DNA of 35,498 bases from an uncultured Muribaculaceae bacterium. GTDB taxonomy: Bacteria; Bacteroidota; Bacteroidia; Bacteroidales; Muribaculaceae. Below, in pieces: positions 1 through 8,353 of this stretch. Numbering within the stretch: the first letter of the stretch is position 1; every line of letters starts with the position of its first letter. The notes under the pieces were generated by a model. It did no database searches and was not told the origin of the DNA. It saw only the letters and a list, made by a program, of their open reading frames with translations. Position numbers and translations under genes: made by a program. The DNA is taken from contig CAJUMI010000023.1 in assembly GCA_910587545.1 (NCBI GenBank), forward strand, positions 1-35,498, given 5' to 3'.

Positions 1-54
1 AAACCTCACCACGCCGATGGTACTGCGAAAGTGGGAGAGTAGGTAACCGCCCCC
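1..54 (+). rRNA. rrf: 5S ribosomal RNA, 3' end (partial)
   Basis: The first ~50 bases match the conserved 3' portion of bacterial 5S rRNA: a CGCCGATGGTA block, then GGGAGAGTAGGTAACCGCC. The 5' half lies outside the window. The exact 3' end (about 51-56) is uncertain because the pairing 5' strand is not visible. A strong terminator follows at once, so this is the end of an rRNA operon. Confidence 0.9.
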
Positions 55-59
55 TCTAC

Positions 60-97
60 GAGCTGGATGACAACCCTGTCACCCGGCTCTTTTTTTT
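60..97 (+). terminator. Rho-independent terminator of the rRNA operon
   Basis: A 13-position stem (GAGCTGGATGACA with TGTCACCCGGCTC, one wobble and one mismatch) closes an ACCC loop and is followed by an eight-T run at 90-97. It lies directly after the 5S rRNA. Confidence 0.9.
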
Positions 98-268
98 ATC
101 CACTCCGGCAGGTAGACGCTTCCCCCGCCAGACAGGCGCTACCGGCCGGCCCGCACTTGCGGGACATCTCCGACCGGGCTGTCCGGTCAGAGACGTCAGA
201 TCGCCCCGGACTTTTATAAATTTATTGTTAATATTGGATTGACAGATGCTATTGTCGCTGCATTTTAT

Positions 269-276
269 TATTTTTG
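269..276 (+). promoter_or_regulatory. Candidate Bacteroidota -7 element before the response regulator
   Basis: TATTTTTG matches TAnnTTTG and lies 19 nt before the ATG at 296. No good TTTG -33 element sits 19-21 nt upstream, so this is only a candidate. The preceding stretch 98-268 holds no gene that I can see; it starts GC-rich and turns AT-rich from about 214. Confidence 0.4.
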
Positions 277-295
277 CGGCAATGAATAGTTTCTT

Positions 296-988
296 ATGAA
301 TTCAAACAACCTGTATCGTATTTTAGTAGTTGACGATGAAGAAACTCTGTGCGAGGCTCTGCGTTATAATCTTGAGGCCGAGGGTTTCACGGTTGACGTG
401 GCCTACAGCGCTGAAGAAGCTCTCTCTCTGCCGCTGCAGAGTTACTCTTTGATACTCCTCGACATAATGATGGGCGCGATCAGCGGCATGCAGTTCGCGG
501 AAATTATCAAGTCGCGTGCTGACACGACGGCTATCCCCGTGATCTTCTGCACCGCTAAAGACGCCGAAGACGACATGATCAAGGGGCTTGATCTTGGTGC
601 GGACGATTACATCACGAAGCCTTATTCGGTAAGGAATGTGCTTGCGCGGGTGCGCACGGTGCTCCGAAGAGCAGGGGGCGAAAGCCATATCGGCAGCAGC
701 GTTCTCAGCTACCGTGGAGTGTCGCTTGACACAAACAGTAAACTATGTAAGGTCGACTCTGAAGAGATACGCCTTCCCAGAAAGGAATATGAGCTGCTGC
801 AGTTTTTCCTCGAAAATCGCGGTGTGATTTTCTCGCGGGACGAGTTGCTGAAACGGGTGTGGAGCGATGATGTCTACGTGATCGACCGTGTGATCGATGT
901 CCATATCAACCGGCTTCGCCGCAAACTCGGTCCCTATGGCCGGCAGATCGTCACCCGCTCGGGCTACGGATATGGCTTCATCGAATAA
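296..988 (+). CDS. OmpR/PhoB-family response regulator
   Basis: A 230-aa two-component response regulator. The receiver domain (about residues 7-122) has the acidic pair D13/D14, phosphoacceptor D56, T86 and the switch lysine K108 before P109-Y110. The C-terminal part (about 135-230) is an OmpR-type winged helix with the usual RVIDVHINRLRRKL recognition helix and a GYGY wing. The residue after D56-IMM is Gly rather than the usual Pro. The gene overlaps the following kinase by 17 bases, so the pair is translationally coupled. A PiT phosphate transporter lies just downstream, which makes a PhoB-like role possible, but nothing in the sequence proves the target. It is not clearly RprY, so no symbol is given. 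Confidence 0.93.
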   Translation: MNSNNLYRILVVDDEETLCEALRYNLEAEGFTVDVAYSAEEALSLPLQSYSLILLDIMMGAISGMQFAEIIKSRADTTAIPVIFCTAKDAEDDMIKGLDLGADDYITKPYSVRNVLARVRTVLRRAGGESHIGSSVLSYRGVSLDTNSKLCKVDSEEIRLPRKEYELLQFFLENRGVIFSRDELLKRVWSDDVYVIDRVIDVHINRLRRKLGPYGRQIVTRSGYGYGFIE

Positions 989-2402
989 GATTTCATACGC
1001 CCACCGCCTCTTTCTCTGGTTGGTTGTCTACTCCTGCCTTCTGGGGGGAAGCATGATCGTGTATCAATATTTCAGAGAACGGCAGTATAAAGCCGATGAG
1101 TTCAATGAGGCTCTTCAGGTGGTCAACGCCCATATTCTGAGTGGATATGGCCCCGGTCTTGCCGTCGACTTCGCCCGGGAATATTCGATCGACGATCTCC
1201 GCGTCAGCATCATCGATCTGCATGGAAACGTGCTTTATGACAATTCGCTTGACTCGCTGCCCTACGGCGATCACCGCCAGCGCGAGGAAATAGCGTCGGC
1301 GCTACTGTGCGGATCGGGTTATTCGGTGCGGCGTGTCAGCGACACCACAGGCGACACGTATTTCTACTCGGCCCGGCGAGAGGGCGATTTTATCGTGCGC
1401 ACGGCTGTGCCATATTCGGTAACGCTTCTTGAATTGCTTACACCCGGCAAAAATTTTCTCTGGACGATGTTCGCGATCATTGCCGTGGTATGCACGATCG
1501 GCTATCTCGCCACAAGACGCCTCGGGCTCCATGTCAGCCGACTGAAAGATTTCGCGGCCCGTGCCGAACGCGGCGAACGCATCTATGACACAACACCGTT
1601 TCCTCATGACGAGCTCGGCGACATATCGAGCAACATTGTCAGACTCTATGCCAAACTGCAGCAGGCGATCTCCGACCGCGACAAGGAGCATGCCGCGGCT
1701 CTCCGCGAGGAAAAGAACAAGATAGAGATCAAGCGTCGCCTGACCGGCAACATCAATCATGAACTCAAGACTCCTCTGGCGTCAATGAGCGTGTGCCTCG
1801 AATCCATAATTACCCACGAGGATATGCCTGTCGCCAAGCGCCGCGAGTTTGTCGAACGCTGTTTCATCAATTGCGAGCGGCTGCGCAAGCTGCTCGACGA
1901 CGTTTCGCTGATCACGCGTCTCGACGAGGGCGGCGATGTGATCACCAAAGAAGTCATCAACATCGCCGACGTGGTCAGAGACGTATGCGACGATCTGTCT
2001 GCGATGGCCGCCGAACGCGGCTTTGAGATTGTCAACCGTCTGGACACACCATTGCCCGTCAAAGGCAACCGAGAGATCATATCGTCGATTTTCACTAACC
2101 TGATAACAAACGCGTTGTCTTATTCGGGCGGTACGATGGTCGAAATCATTTCCGGCGATGTCTCGCCGCAGAGAGTCACAGTAATATTCCGTGACAACGG
2201 CGCGGGAGTGGGAGAGGAGCACATCGGACATATTTTCGAGCGCTTCTACCGTGTCGACAAAGGACGCTCGCGACGCCAGGGCGGCACAGGGCTCGGACTG
2301 TCGATCGTCAGGAATGGCATCGCGTTGCACCACGGCAGCATCACGGCAGAAAATCTCCGATCCGGAGGATTGCAGTTCACAATGACATTCAGCAGGAATT
2401 GA
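972..2402 (+). CDS. Membrane sensor histidine kinase (HisKA/HATPase)
   Basis: I chose the ATG at 972, inside the end of the regulator gene, because the protein then begins with a short cytoplasmic tail followed directly by TM1. Upstream in-frame starts would add translated regulator sequence. The 476-aa product has TM1 about 13-32, a periplasmic sensor of about 130 residues, TM2 about 162-181, and a HAMP-like linker. The DHp H-box carries phospho-His H263 (NHELKTP). The ATPase domain has an N-box near 376-380, a G1 DNGAG at 408 and a G2 GTGLGL near 438-443. All catalytic boxes are intact. It partners the overlapping response regulator. The stimulus is unknown; the adjacent phosphate transporter suggests phosphate or envelope sensing, which is inference. 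Confidence 0.93.
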   Translation: MASSNKISYAHRLFLWLVVYSCLLGGSMIVYQYFRERQYKADEFNEALQVVNAHILSGYGPGLAVDFAREYSIDDLRVSIIDLHGNVLYDNSLDSLPYGDHRQREEIASALLCGSGYSVRRVSDTTGDTYFYSARREGDFIVRTAVPYSVTLLELLTPGKNFLWTMFAIIAVVCTIGYLATRRLGLHVSRLKDFAARAERGERIYDTTPFPHDELGDISSNIVRLYAKLQQAISDRDKEHAAALREEKNKIEIKRRLTGNINHELKTPLASMSVCLESIITHEDMPVAKRREFVERCFINCERLRKLLDDVSLITRLDEGGDVITKEVINIADVVRDVCDDLSAMAAERGFEIVNRLDTPLPVKGNREIISSIFTNLITNALSYSGGTMVEIISGDVSPQRVTVIFRDNGAGVGEEHIGHIFERFYRVDKGRSRRQGGTGLGLSIVRNGIALHHGSITAENLRSGGLQFTMTFSRN

Positions 2403-2492
2403 TATTTTTTTTAGATTTCTGAAACATTTATGATATAACTATGGTTTTATTTTGCAGACGGAATTCGTTTCCGAAACAAAAAATAAACCTGT

Positions 2493-4742
2493 ATGGACTA
2501 TATCTTTCTGTGTATCATAATTTTTTTGTTTATTCTCGCTGTGTTTGACCTCGTGGTGGGTGTCAGCAACGACGCGGTCAACTTCATGACATCTGCCATC
2601 GGTTCGGGCGCGGCGACGTTCAAGCGCGTCGTGATCATAGCTTCGATAGGAGTGTTTATTGGCGCCATTATGAGCGACGGCATGATGGATATAGCCCGCC
2701 ACGGCATATTCAGGCCTGAGCAATTCTCATTTTATGAGTTGCTGTGTATATTCGTTGCGGTGATGATTACTGATATCATTCTGCTTGACGTCTTCAACAC
2801 CCTCGGCATGCCGACGTCGACGACCGTATCGCTTGTGTTCGAACTTCTCGGGGCGACTTTCATCGTGGCGCTCTTCAAGATATCAGGAGAATCGGGGGGC
2901 TTGTCGTTCAGCGATTTGCTCAACACCGAGAAGGTTATATCAGTCACGCTTGGCATATTCCTTTCGGTGGCCATAGCCTTTGTGTTTGGCACGGTGGTCC
3001 AGTTCCTGGCCCGCACGATATTTTCATTCAGATATAGGTCGGGACTGACGTGGAAGATCGGCCTTTACGGGGGCGTGTGCCTGACGGCGATTGTCTATTT
3101 CCTGCTGATCAAGGGGGTCAAGGACAGTGTACTGATGACTCCGGAACTGAAAGCATGGATCGCCGGCAATACATGGCTCGTGATTGCGGTGTGCTTTGTA
3201 GTCTTTACTCTGCTGATGCAGCTTCTCCATGCCTTGAAAGTAAATGTTATGAAAGTCATTGTGCTGACCGGCACTTTCTCGCTGGCAATGGCCTTCGCCG
3301 GCAACGACCTTGTCAACTTCATCGGTGTGCCGCTGAGCGGTTTCTCGGCGTTTCAGGATTATGTCACCAGCGGATCGGGTGACCCCCGGACGTTCATGAT
3401 GGGTTCGCTCAACGAACCGGCCGATACACCATTTTATTTTCTCCTCGGAGCCGGCGCGATAATGGTTGTCTCGCTTGCCACATCAAAAAAAGCACGCAAC
3501 GTGACGCGCACAGAGATCGGTCTCGGCAGTCAGAGCGGCGGCGATGAGATGTTCGGCTCATCGCGTCTCGGGCGCAGCCTCGTAAGGTGGGCGCTGTCGT
3601 TGCTGGCACAGGTGCGTCGGATTGTGCCTGAGAGTGTACGCAAGTGGTTTGGCCGTAGGTTCAATGTCAATGATATAGATGCAGAGGATGGCGCGTCGTT
3701 CGACCTTGTGCGCGGTTCGGTCAACCTTGTTCTGGCCGGAGCCCTGATAGCCGCAGGCACCTCTATGAAGTTGCCGCTTTCGACGACCTTTGTCACATTC
3801 ATGGTTGCCATGGGCACCTCGCTCTCCGACCGTGCGTGGGGACGCGAGAGCGCCGTGTTCCGCATCACCGGAGTCATCTCCGTCATAGGCGGATGGTTCA
3901 TCACAGCAGGAGTCGCCTTCATCGGCGCCGGCATTATCGTCTCGCTCATGTACTGGGGCGGCCGGTGGGTCATGATCCTCGCAGGCATACTCACGATAGT
4001 TCTGCTGATACGCAGCAACCGCCGATTCAATAACCGAAATGTCGACAATCCGGCCGACACGCTGTTCAATGCCATAATAACATCCGACGACAAACAGTCG
4101 ACATGGCCTCTGCTCCATGTCTATATAGTCGACAACCAGCGCCGGTTCATGGCCTATGTACGGGAGATGTATGACGTCGTCGCGTATGCGTTTCTCTCAG
4201 ATGATGCATCACGCCTCTATAAGACCGAAAACCGTCTGGCCAAGGAAAAATCGTTGCTCAAAAGTGAGCGCCGCAAAGAGACGCTGTGTCTGCGCAATGT
4301 TCAGCGCGAGATTGCCATAGCCAAGAGCGCGTGGTTTCATCTCTCCAACAACTGTTGCATGTCGATGCTCTACAATCTGAGGCGCATCAACGAGGTGTGC
4401 CGCGAGCATGTCGCCAATAATTTTCACCCGTTGCCGGCAGCGTATGCCGGTTGTTTCGAGCATATTGTCGGCCGTGTGAACGACCTTTTTGAAGAAACGG
4501 TTGCCTTGATGAGCACTTCGTATGTCCCCGATGTCCGCGACCTGCGCAGGCGTTGCGACGCGGTCAAGGACGATATATCGACGGCCTATCACAGTGTTCA
4601 GGACCGTATCCGCGAGGGAGATGCGTCAGAACTGACCGTGCTCTATGTCTATATGAACGTGCTGCAGGAGACTCAGGAAATGGTTTCCAGCCTGCGCAAA
4701 TACCTGCGGGCCTACCGACGTCTGGCCGAGCCAAATTCATAA
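2493..4742 (+). CDS. PiT-family inorganic phosphate transporter with PhoU-like C-terminal region
   Basis: A 749-aa inner-membrane protein related to PiT/PHO-4 phosphate permeases, which couple phosphate uptake to an ion gradient. The two signature repeats are visible: GVSNDAVNF at 23-31 and AGNDLVNF at 269-276, each followed by small-residue-rich helices including MPTSTTV and LPLSTTFVTF. Membrane segments run to about residue 510. The remaining ~230 residues are soluble, helical and charged, rich in RRxR-type patterns, and resemble the PhoU-like tails seen on many Bacteroidota PiT proteins. That part is a family judgement. The gene starts 90 bp after the two-component pair on the same strand and may be co-regulated with it. 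Confidence 0.9.
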   Translation: MDYIFLCIIIFLFILAVFDLVVGVSNDAVNFMTSAIGSGAATFKRVVIIASIGVFIGAIMSDGMMDIARHGIFRPEQFSFYELLCIFVAVMITDIILLDVFNTLGMPTSTTVSLVFELLGATFIVALFKISGESGGLSFSDLLNTEKVISVTLGIFLSVAIAFVFGTVVQFLARTIFSFRYRSGLTWKIGLYGGVCLTAIVYFLLIKGVKDSVLMTPELKAWIAGNTWLVIAVCFVVFTLLMQLLHALKVNVMKVIVLTGTFSLAMAFAGNDLVNFIGVPLSGFSAFQDYVTSGSGDPRTFMMGSLNEPADTPFYFLLGAGAIMVVSLATSKKARNVTRTEIGLGSQSGGDEMFGSSRLGRSLVRWALSLLAQVRRIVPESVRKWFGRRFNVNDIDAEDGASFDLVRGSVNLVLAGALIAAGTSMKLPLSTTFVTFMVAMGTSLSDRAWGRESAVFRITGVISVIGGWFITAGVAFIGAGIIVSLMYWGGRWVMILAGILTIVLLIRSNRRFNNRNVDNPADTLFNAIITSDDKQSTWPLLHVYIVDNQRRFMAYVREMYDVVAYAFLSDDASRLYKTENRLAKEKSLLKSERRKETLCLRNVQREIAIAKSAWFHLSNNCCMSMLYNLRRINEVCREHVANNFHPLPAAYAGCFEHIVGRVNDLFEETVALMSTSYVPDVRDLRRRCDAVKDDISTAYHSVQDRIREGDASELTVLYVYMNVLQETQEMVSSLRKYLRAYRRLAEPNS

Positions 4743-4765
4743 TCTCGGGGCCTTGTATCGAGATT
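4741..4765 (+). terminator. Weak hairpin after the phosphate transporter
   Basis: AATCTCG (4741-4747) pairs perfectly with CGAGATT (4759-4765) around an 11-nt loop and overlaps the stop codon. The tail (TGGCGTCTT) is poor in T, so termination activity is doubtful. Confidence 0.3.
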
Positions 4766-4801
4766 TGGCGTCTTACCGGTTAAAGATTGCGAAAAAATAT
4801 G

Positions 4802-4809
4802 TATTTTTG
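4802..4809 (+). promoter_or_regulatory. Candidate -7 element for metG
   Basis: TATTTTTG fits TAnnTTTG. It predicts a start near 4816 and an ~80-nt leader before the metG ATG at 4897. There is no TTTG at the right -33 spacing. Confidence 0.45.
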
Positions 4810-4846
4810 TGGTTTAAAACATAAGATGTCAAACCACTCCGGCAAA

Positions 4847-4867
4847 CGTCGCCCGTCCGGGCGGACG
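4847..4867 (+). promoter_or_regulatory. GC-rich hairpin in the metG leader
   Basis: CGTC-GCCCG (4847-4855) pairs with CGGGC-GACG (4858-4867), with one bulged G at 4863 and a 2-nt connecting loop as written; the real loop would open a pair or two. It is not followed by a T run, so it is not a standard terminator. Its position 29 nt before the start codon is compatible with a translational or mRNA-stability role. Confidence 0.35.
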
Positions 4868-4896
4868 AAAGTCGGACTAAAAGATAAACAAGGCTC

Positions 4897-6939
4897 ATGG
4901 AAAGACAGTATAAACGCACGCTTGTCACCACAGCGCTCCCTTATGCCAACGGACCGGTTCATATCGGCCACCTCGCCGGTGTATACGTGCCGGCTGATAT
5001 TTATGCCCGCTATCTGCGTCTGCAGGGGCGCGACGTCACGCTCGTCGGCGGCAGCGACGAACACGGCGTGCCCATAACGATCAAGGCCCGCAACGAGGGC
5101 GTGACGCCCCAGGATATCGTAGACCGTTACCATAAGATCATCAAGGACTCGTTTGAAGAACTCGGCATCTCGTTCGATGTCTATTCACGCACGACGTCAG
5201 ATATCCATCGCGCCACAGCGTCTGAATTTTTCACCCGTCTGCACGACAAGGATCAGTTTGTCGAGAAGACCTCGATGCAGCTCTATGACGAAAAGGCCGG
5301 ACAATTCCTCGCCGACCGTTACGTGACCGGCGAATGCCCTCACTGCCACAACCCCAGGGCATACGGCGATCAGTGCGAGGCATGCGGAACGTCGCTCAAC
5401 GCTACGGATCTTGTCAATCCCAGGAGTGCCATAACCGGCGAGATTCCGGTCATGCGTGAGACCCACCATTGGTTTCTGCCTCTCGACCGTTGGGAATCAA
5501 AGCTCCGTGAGTGGATCCTCGAAGGTCACAAGGAGTGGAAAACCAATGTCTACGGCCAATGCAAATCGTGGCTCGATCTCGGGCTGCAGCCGCGCGCTGT
5601 GACCCGCGACCTCGACTGGGGTGTGCCCGTGCCTCTGAAAGAAGCCGAAGGTAAGGTGCTTTATGTGTGGTTCGACGCCCCGATAGGCTATATATCCAAC
5701 ACCAAGGAGATTTATCCCGACAGCTGGGAGAAATGGTGGAAAGACCCCGATACCCGCATAATCAATTTCATAGGCAAGGACAATATCGTGTTCCACTGCA
5801 TCGTCTTTCCGGCCATGCTTATGGCCTACGGCGACAACTATCAGTTGCCCGACAATGTGCCGGCCAACGAGTTTCTCAACCTCGAGGGTGATAAGATCTC
5901 TACCTCGCGCAACTGGGCCGTGTGGCTCCACGAATATCTCCGCGATTTTCCCGGCAAGCAGGATGTGCTGCGCTATGTGCTCACGGCAAATGCTCCGGAG
6001 ACCAAGGACAATGACTTCACCTGGCGAGATTTCCAGACCCGCAACAACAGTGAGCTTGTGGCCATACTCGGCAACTTTGTCAACCGTGTGATAGTCCTGA
6101 CCCATAAATATTTCGATGGCGTGGTTCCTGTCGCAGGCGAGCTGGCCGACATCGACCGCTCACTGTTCGACGAAGTCGACTCCATCAAGGAGTCGCTGAC
6201 TCAGAATATCGAGACTTTCCACTTCCGCGAAGCTCTAAAGGACGCGATGAACATAGCCCGTGCCGGCAACAAATATCTTCAGGAGACAGAGCCGTGGAAG
6301 GTCGCCAAAACAGATATGTCCCGCGTGGCGACGATACTCAACACCGCCCTGCAGATCTGCGCCGATATCGCTGTCGCGTTCGAGCCGTTCATGCCTTTCA
6401 TGAGCCGCCGTCTCGCCGACACTCTCCATATGGGCAAACTCACATGGGCGGAACTGGCATCGCGCGACATTGTAAAGGCCGGGGACAGCGTCGACACCCC
6501 CGAGCTCCTTTTCGATAAGATTGACGACGAGGCAATAGACGCCCAAATAGATCGTCTGGCGCGTATCAAGCGTGAAAACGAGCTCAAGAACTTCAAGCCG
6601 GCCGAAGTGCAGCCCGCCACCGACTTCGAGACATTCTCCAGGATCGATGTCCGTGTCGGCACAGTGATCTCGTGCGAGAAAGTGAAGAAGTCGAAAAAGC
6701 TGCTGCGTTTCCTAATCGACGACGGCATCGGCCAACGCACTATCCTGTCAGGCATTGCCGAGCATTACCAGCCGGAGGAACTCATAGGACGTCAGGTGTG
6801 CTTTATCGCCAATTTCCCGCCCCGTCAGATGATGGGGATCGACTCCGAGGGTATGATTCTCTCGGCAATGAATGCCGACGGCTCTCTCTCGGTGATCACC
6901 CCGTCGACCAAAGTTGTCAACGGCGCGCAGGTAAAATAA
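4897..6939 (+). CDS. metG: Methionine-tRNA ligase
   Basis: A 680-aa class I aminoacyl-tRNA synthetase that charges tRNA-Met in the cytoplasm. The HIGH motif is at residues 22-25 (after PYANGPV). The KMSKS-loop equivalent is KISTS at 333-337. A zinc knuckle with C147/C150 and C160/C163 lies in the connective peptide. The C-terminal ~100 residues (from about 578, DFETFSRIDVRVG) are an EMAP/Trbp111-type tRNA-binding domain that usually mediates dimerisation. Length and order match long-form bacterial MetRS. An SD-like AAGG lies just before the ATG, and the N-terminus (TLVTTALPYANG) supports this start. ansA follows 28 bp downstream, probably on the same mRNA. Confidence 0.98.
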   Translation: MERQYKRTLVTTALPYANGPVHIGHLAGVYVPADIYARYLRLQGRDVTLVGGSDEHGVPITIKARNEGVTPQDIVDRYHKIIKDSFEELGISFDVYSRTTSDIHRATASEFFTRLHDKDQFVEKTSMQLYDEKAGQFLADRYVTGECPHCHNPRAYGDQCEACGTSLNATDLVNPRSAITGEIPVMRETHHWFLPLDRWESKLREWILEGHKEWKTNVYGQCKSWLDLGLQPRAVTRDLDWGVPVPLKEAEGKVLYVWFDAPIGYISNTKEIYPDSWEKWWKDPDTRIINFIGKDNIVFHCIVFPAMLMAYGDNYQLPDNVPANEFLNLEGDKISTSRNWAVWLHEYLRDFPGKQDVLRYVLTANAPETKDNDFTWRDFQTRNNSELVAILGNFVNRVIVLTHKYFDGVVPVAGELADIDRSLFDEVDSIKESLTQNIETFHFREALKDAMNIARAGNKYLQETEPWKVAKTDMSRVATILNTALQICADIAVAFEPFMPFMSRRLADTLHMGKLTWAELASRDIVKAGDSVDTPELLFDKIDDEAIDAQIDRLARIKRENELKNFKPAEVQPATDFETFSRIDVRVGTVISCEKVKKSKKLLRFLIDDGIGQRTILSGIAEHYQPEELIGRQVCFIANFPPRQMMGIDSEGMILSAMNADGSLSVITPSTKVVNGAQVK

Positions 6940-6967
6940 CCGCCGGGAACCCCATTACCCTGAAATC

Positions 6968-7999
6968 ATGAGACCACGAATTCTGATCATATATACGGGA
7001 GGCACGATCGGCATGATCGAGGATCCGGCCACTCATGCCCTCAGGCCGTTTGATTTCTCCCATCTGATGGAGAATGTGCCAAAGGTGAAGATGCTCAATT
7101 ACGACATCGACAATATCCAGTTCACCACGCCGATAGACTCAAGCGACATGAATACCGCCTATTGGCAGGAGATCGCCCGGAGCATAGCCGACAATTATTA
7201 TGATTACGACGGTTTCGTTGTGCTCCACGGCACCGACACCATGGCCTACACGGCTTCGGCATTGTCGTTTATGCTCGACAATCTGCAGAAGCCCGTAATC
7301 ATCACTGGTTCACAGCTGCCGATAGGCGAGGTGCGCACCGACGGTGAGGAGAACCTGATCACCGCTCTCCAGATCGCGGCGGCTACCGACGCCGACGGGT
7401 CTCCTATGGTCCAGGAAGTCGCTATCCTGTTCGAAGACTATCTCTGGCGTGGAAACCGTGCCACAAAGCGCAGCGCCGACAACTTCAACGCCTTCAAGAG
7501 CGGCAACTATCCCCATCTGGCCAAAGTGGGGCTTAGCATCAACTTTTTCCGTGACGCCCTGATGCGTCACCAGTCGGCGGGAGGTCTTAATCCGCAGTAT
7601 AATCTCGATCCGGCAGTCGCGGTGATCGATCTTTACCCCGGTCTGTCGGAGAGTGTGTTGCGCCATGTGCTGCAGACCCCCGACATCAAGGGCATAGTCC
7701 TGCGCACCTACGGCGCAGGTAACGCACCGACGGCTTCATGGTTTATCGACATGATCAAGGATACTGTCGACCGCGGTATCGTGATACTCAACGTCACCCA
7801 ATGTGCTTATGGCGGCGTCCATCCCAACCGTTACGTGGCCGGCGATGTACTCGCGGCCACGGGCGTCATACCGGGCTACGACATAACGTTCGAGGCGGCC
7901 GTGACCAAAATGATGTTTCTTTTCGGTCTCGGCCTCGATTCAAAGCAGGTGAAATTCTATCTCGAGCGGCCGCTTGCCGGAGAGATGACCATATCCTGA
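6968..7999 (+). CDS. ansA: Type I L-asparaginase
   Basis: A 343-aa asparaginase of the cytoplasmic type I family, hydrolysing asparagine to aspartate and ammonia. The N-terminal TGGTIG (10-15) supplies the first catalytic Thr. The second catalytic cluster is the HGTDTM motif, followed by the TGSQLPIGEVRTDGEENL region with its conserved polar residues. There is no signal peptide, which agrees with a cytoplasmic, housekeeping enzyme rather than the periplasmic type II form. It starts 28 bp after metG and ends 8 bp before the small secreted protein, so the three genes look like one transcription unit. Confidence 0.95.
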   Translation: MRPRILIIYTGGTIGMIEDPATHALRPFDFSHLMENVPKVKMLNYDIDNIQFTTPIDSSDMNTAYWQEIARSIADNYYDYDGFVVLHGTDTMAYTASALSFMLDNLQKPVIITGSQLPIGEVRTDGEENLITALQIAAATDADGSPMVQEVAILFEDYLWRGNRATKRSADNFNAFKSGNYPHLAKVGLSINFFRDALMRHQSAGGLNPQYNLDPAVAVIDLYPGLSESVLRHVLQTPDIKGIVLRTYGAGNAPTASWFIDMIKDTVDRGIVILNVTQCAYGGVHPNRYVAGDVLAATGVIPGYDITFEAAVTKMMFLFGLGLDSKQVKFYLERPLAGEMTIS

Positions 8000-8007
8000 A
8001 TGCAGAT

Positions 8008-8343
8008 ATGAGGCCGATGCTCCGACATATCGCCCGTCTGACCGCCGTTGTCATGTTTGCTGCACTGGCGTTCATGACCGCTGCCACTCCCGCGTGGGAG
8101 AAGGTGGCCAACGTGACGCCGGAGACGGTAGAGAGCGTCAAGGCCGATTATTACGATGTCAGAGTGGTAGATCGGGTCGTCACACTAACGCTGATCCACA
8201 AGACCAACGTAAAGGTCTTTACGATCCTGGGACAACTTGTGGCCGACAGGCAGCTTGAGGCGGGCGTATGGCGCCTGTCCTTGTCAGACCGAGGCATCTA
8301 TATCCTCAAGGTCGGCACCTCGACCCGCCGTATCACACTCTGA
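8008..8343 (+). CDS. Small secreted protein with T9SS-like C-terminal sorting domain
   Basis: A 111-aa protein. I take the ATG at 8008, 8 bp after ansA, because it gives a clean signal peptide (MRPMLRHIAR, then hydrophobic residues to about 27, cut near ATPA). Longer in-frame versions would overlap ansA. The mature ~80 residues end with a pattern typical of type IX secretion CTDs: VFTILGQLV, then RGIYILKV, then RRITL at the very end. No separate functional domain precedes it; only about 30 residues lie between the signal peptide and the sorting-like region. It may be a short cargo, a decoy-like CTD or a truncated surface protein. Function unknown. Confidence 0.75.
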   Translation: MRPMLRHIARLTAVVMFAALAFMTAATPAWEKVANVTPETVESVKADYYDVRVVDRVVTLTLIHKTNVKVFTILGQLVADRQLEAGVWRLSLSDRGIYILKVGTSTRRITL

Positions 8344-8353
8344 CAACATGAAC

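Noticed and set aside
239..267. TTGACA-like -35 before the first regulator
   Set aside because: Bacteroidota primary sigma factors do not use it as a standard element, and no TATAAT lies at proper spacing; the TAnnTTTG match is preferred.
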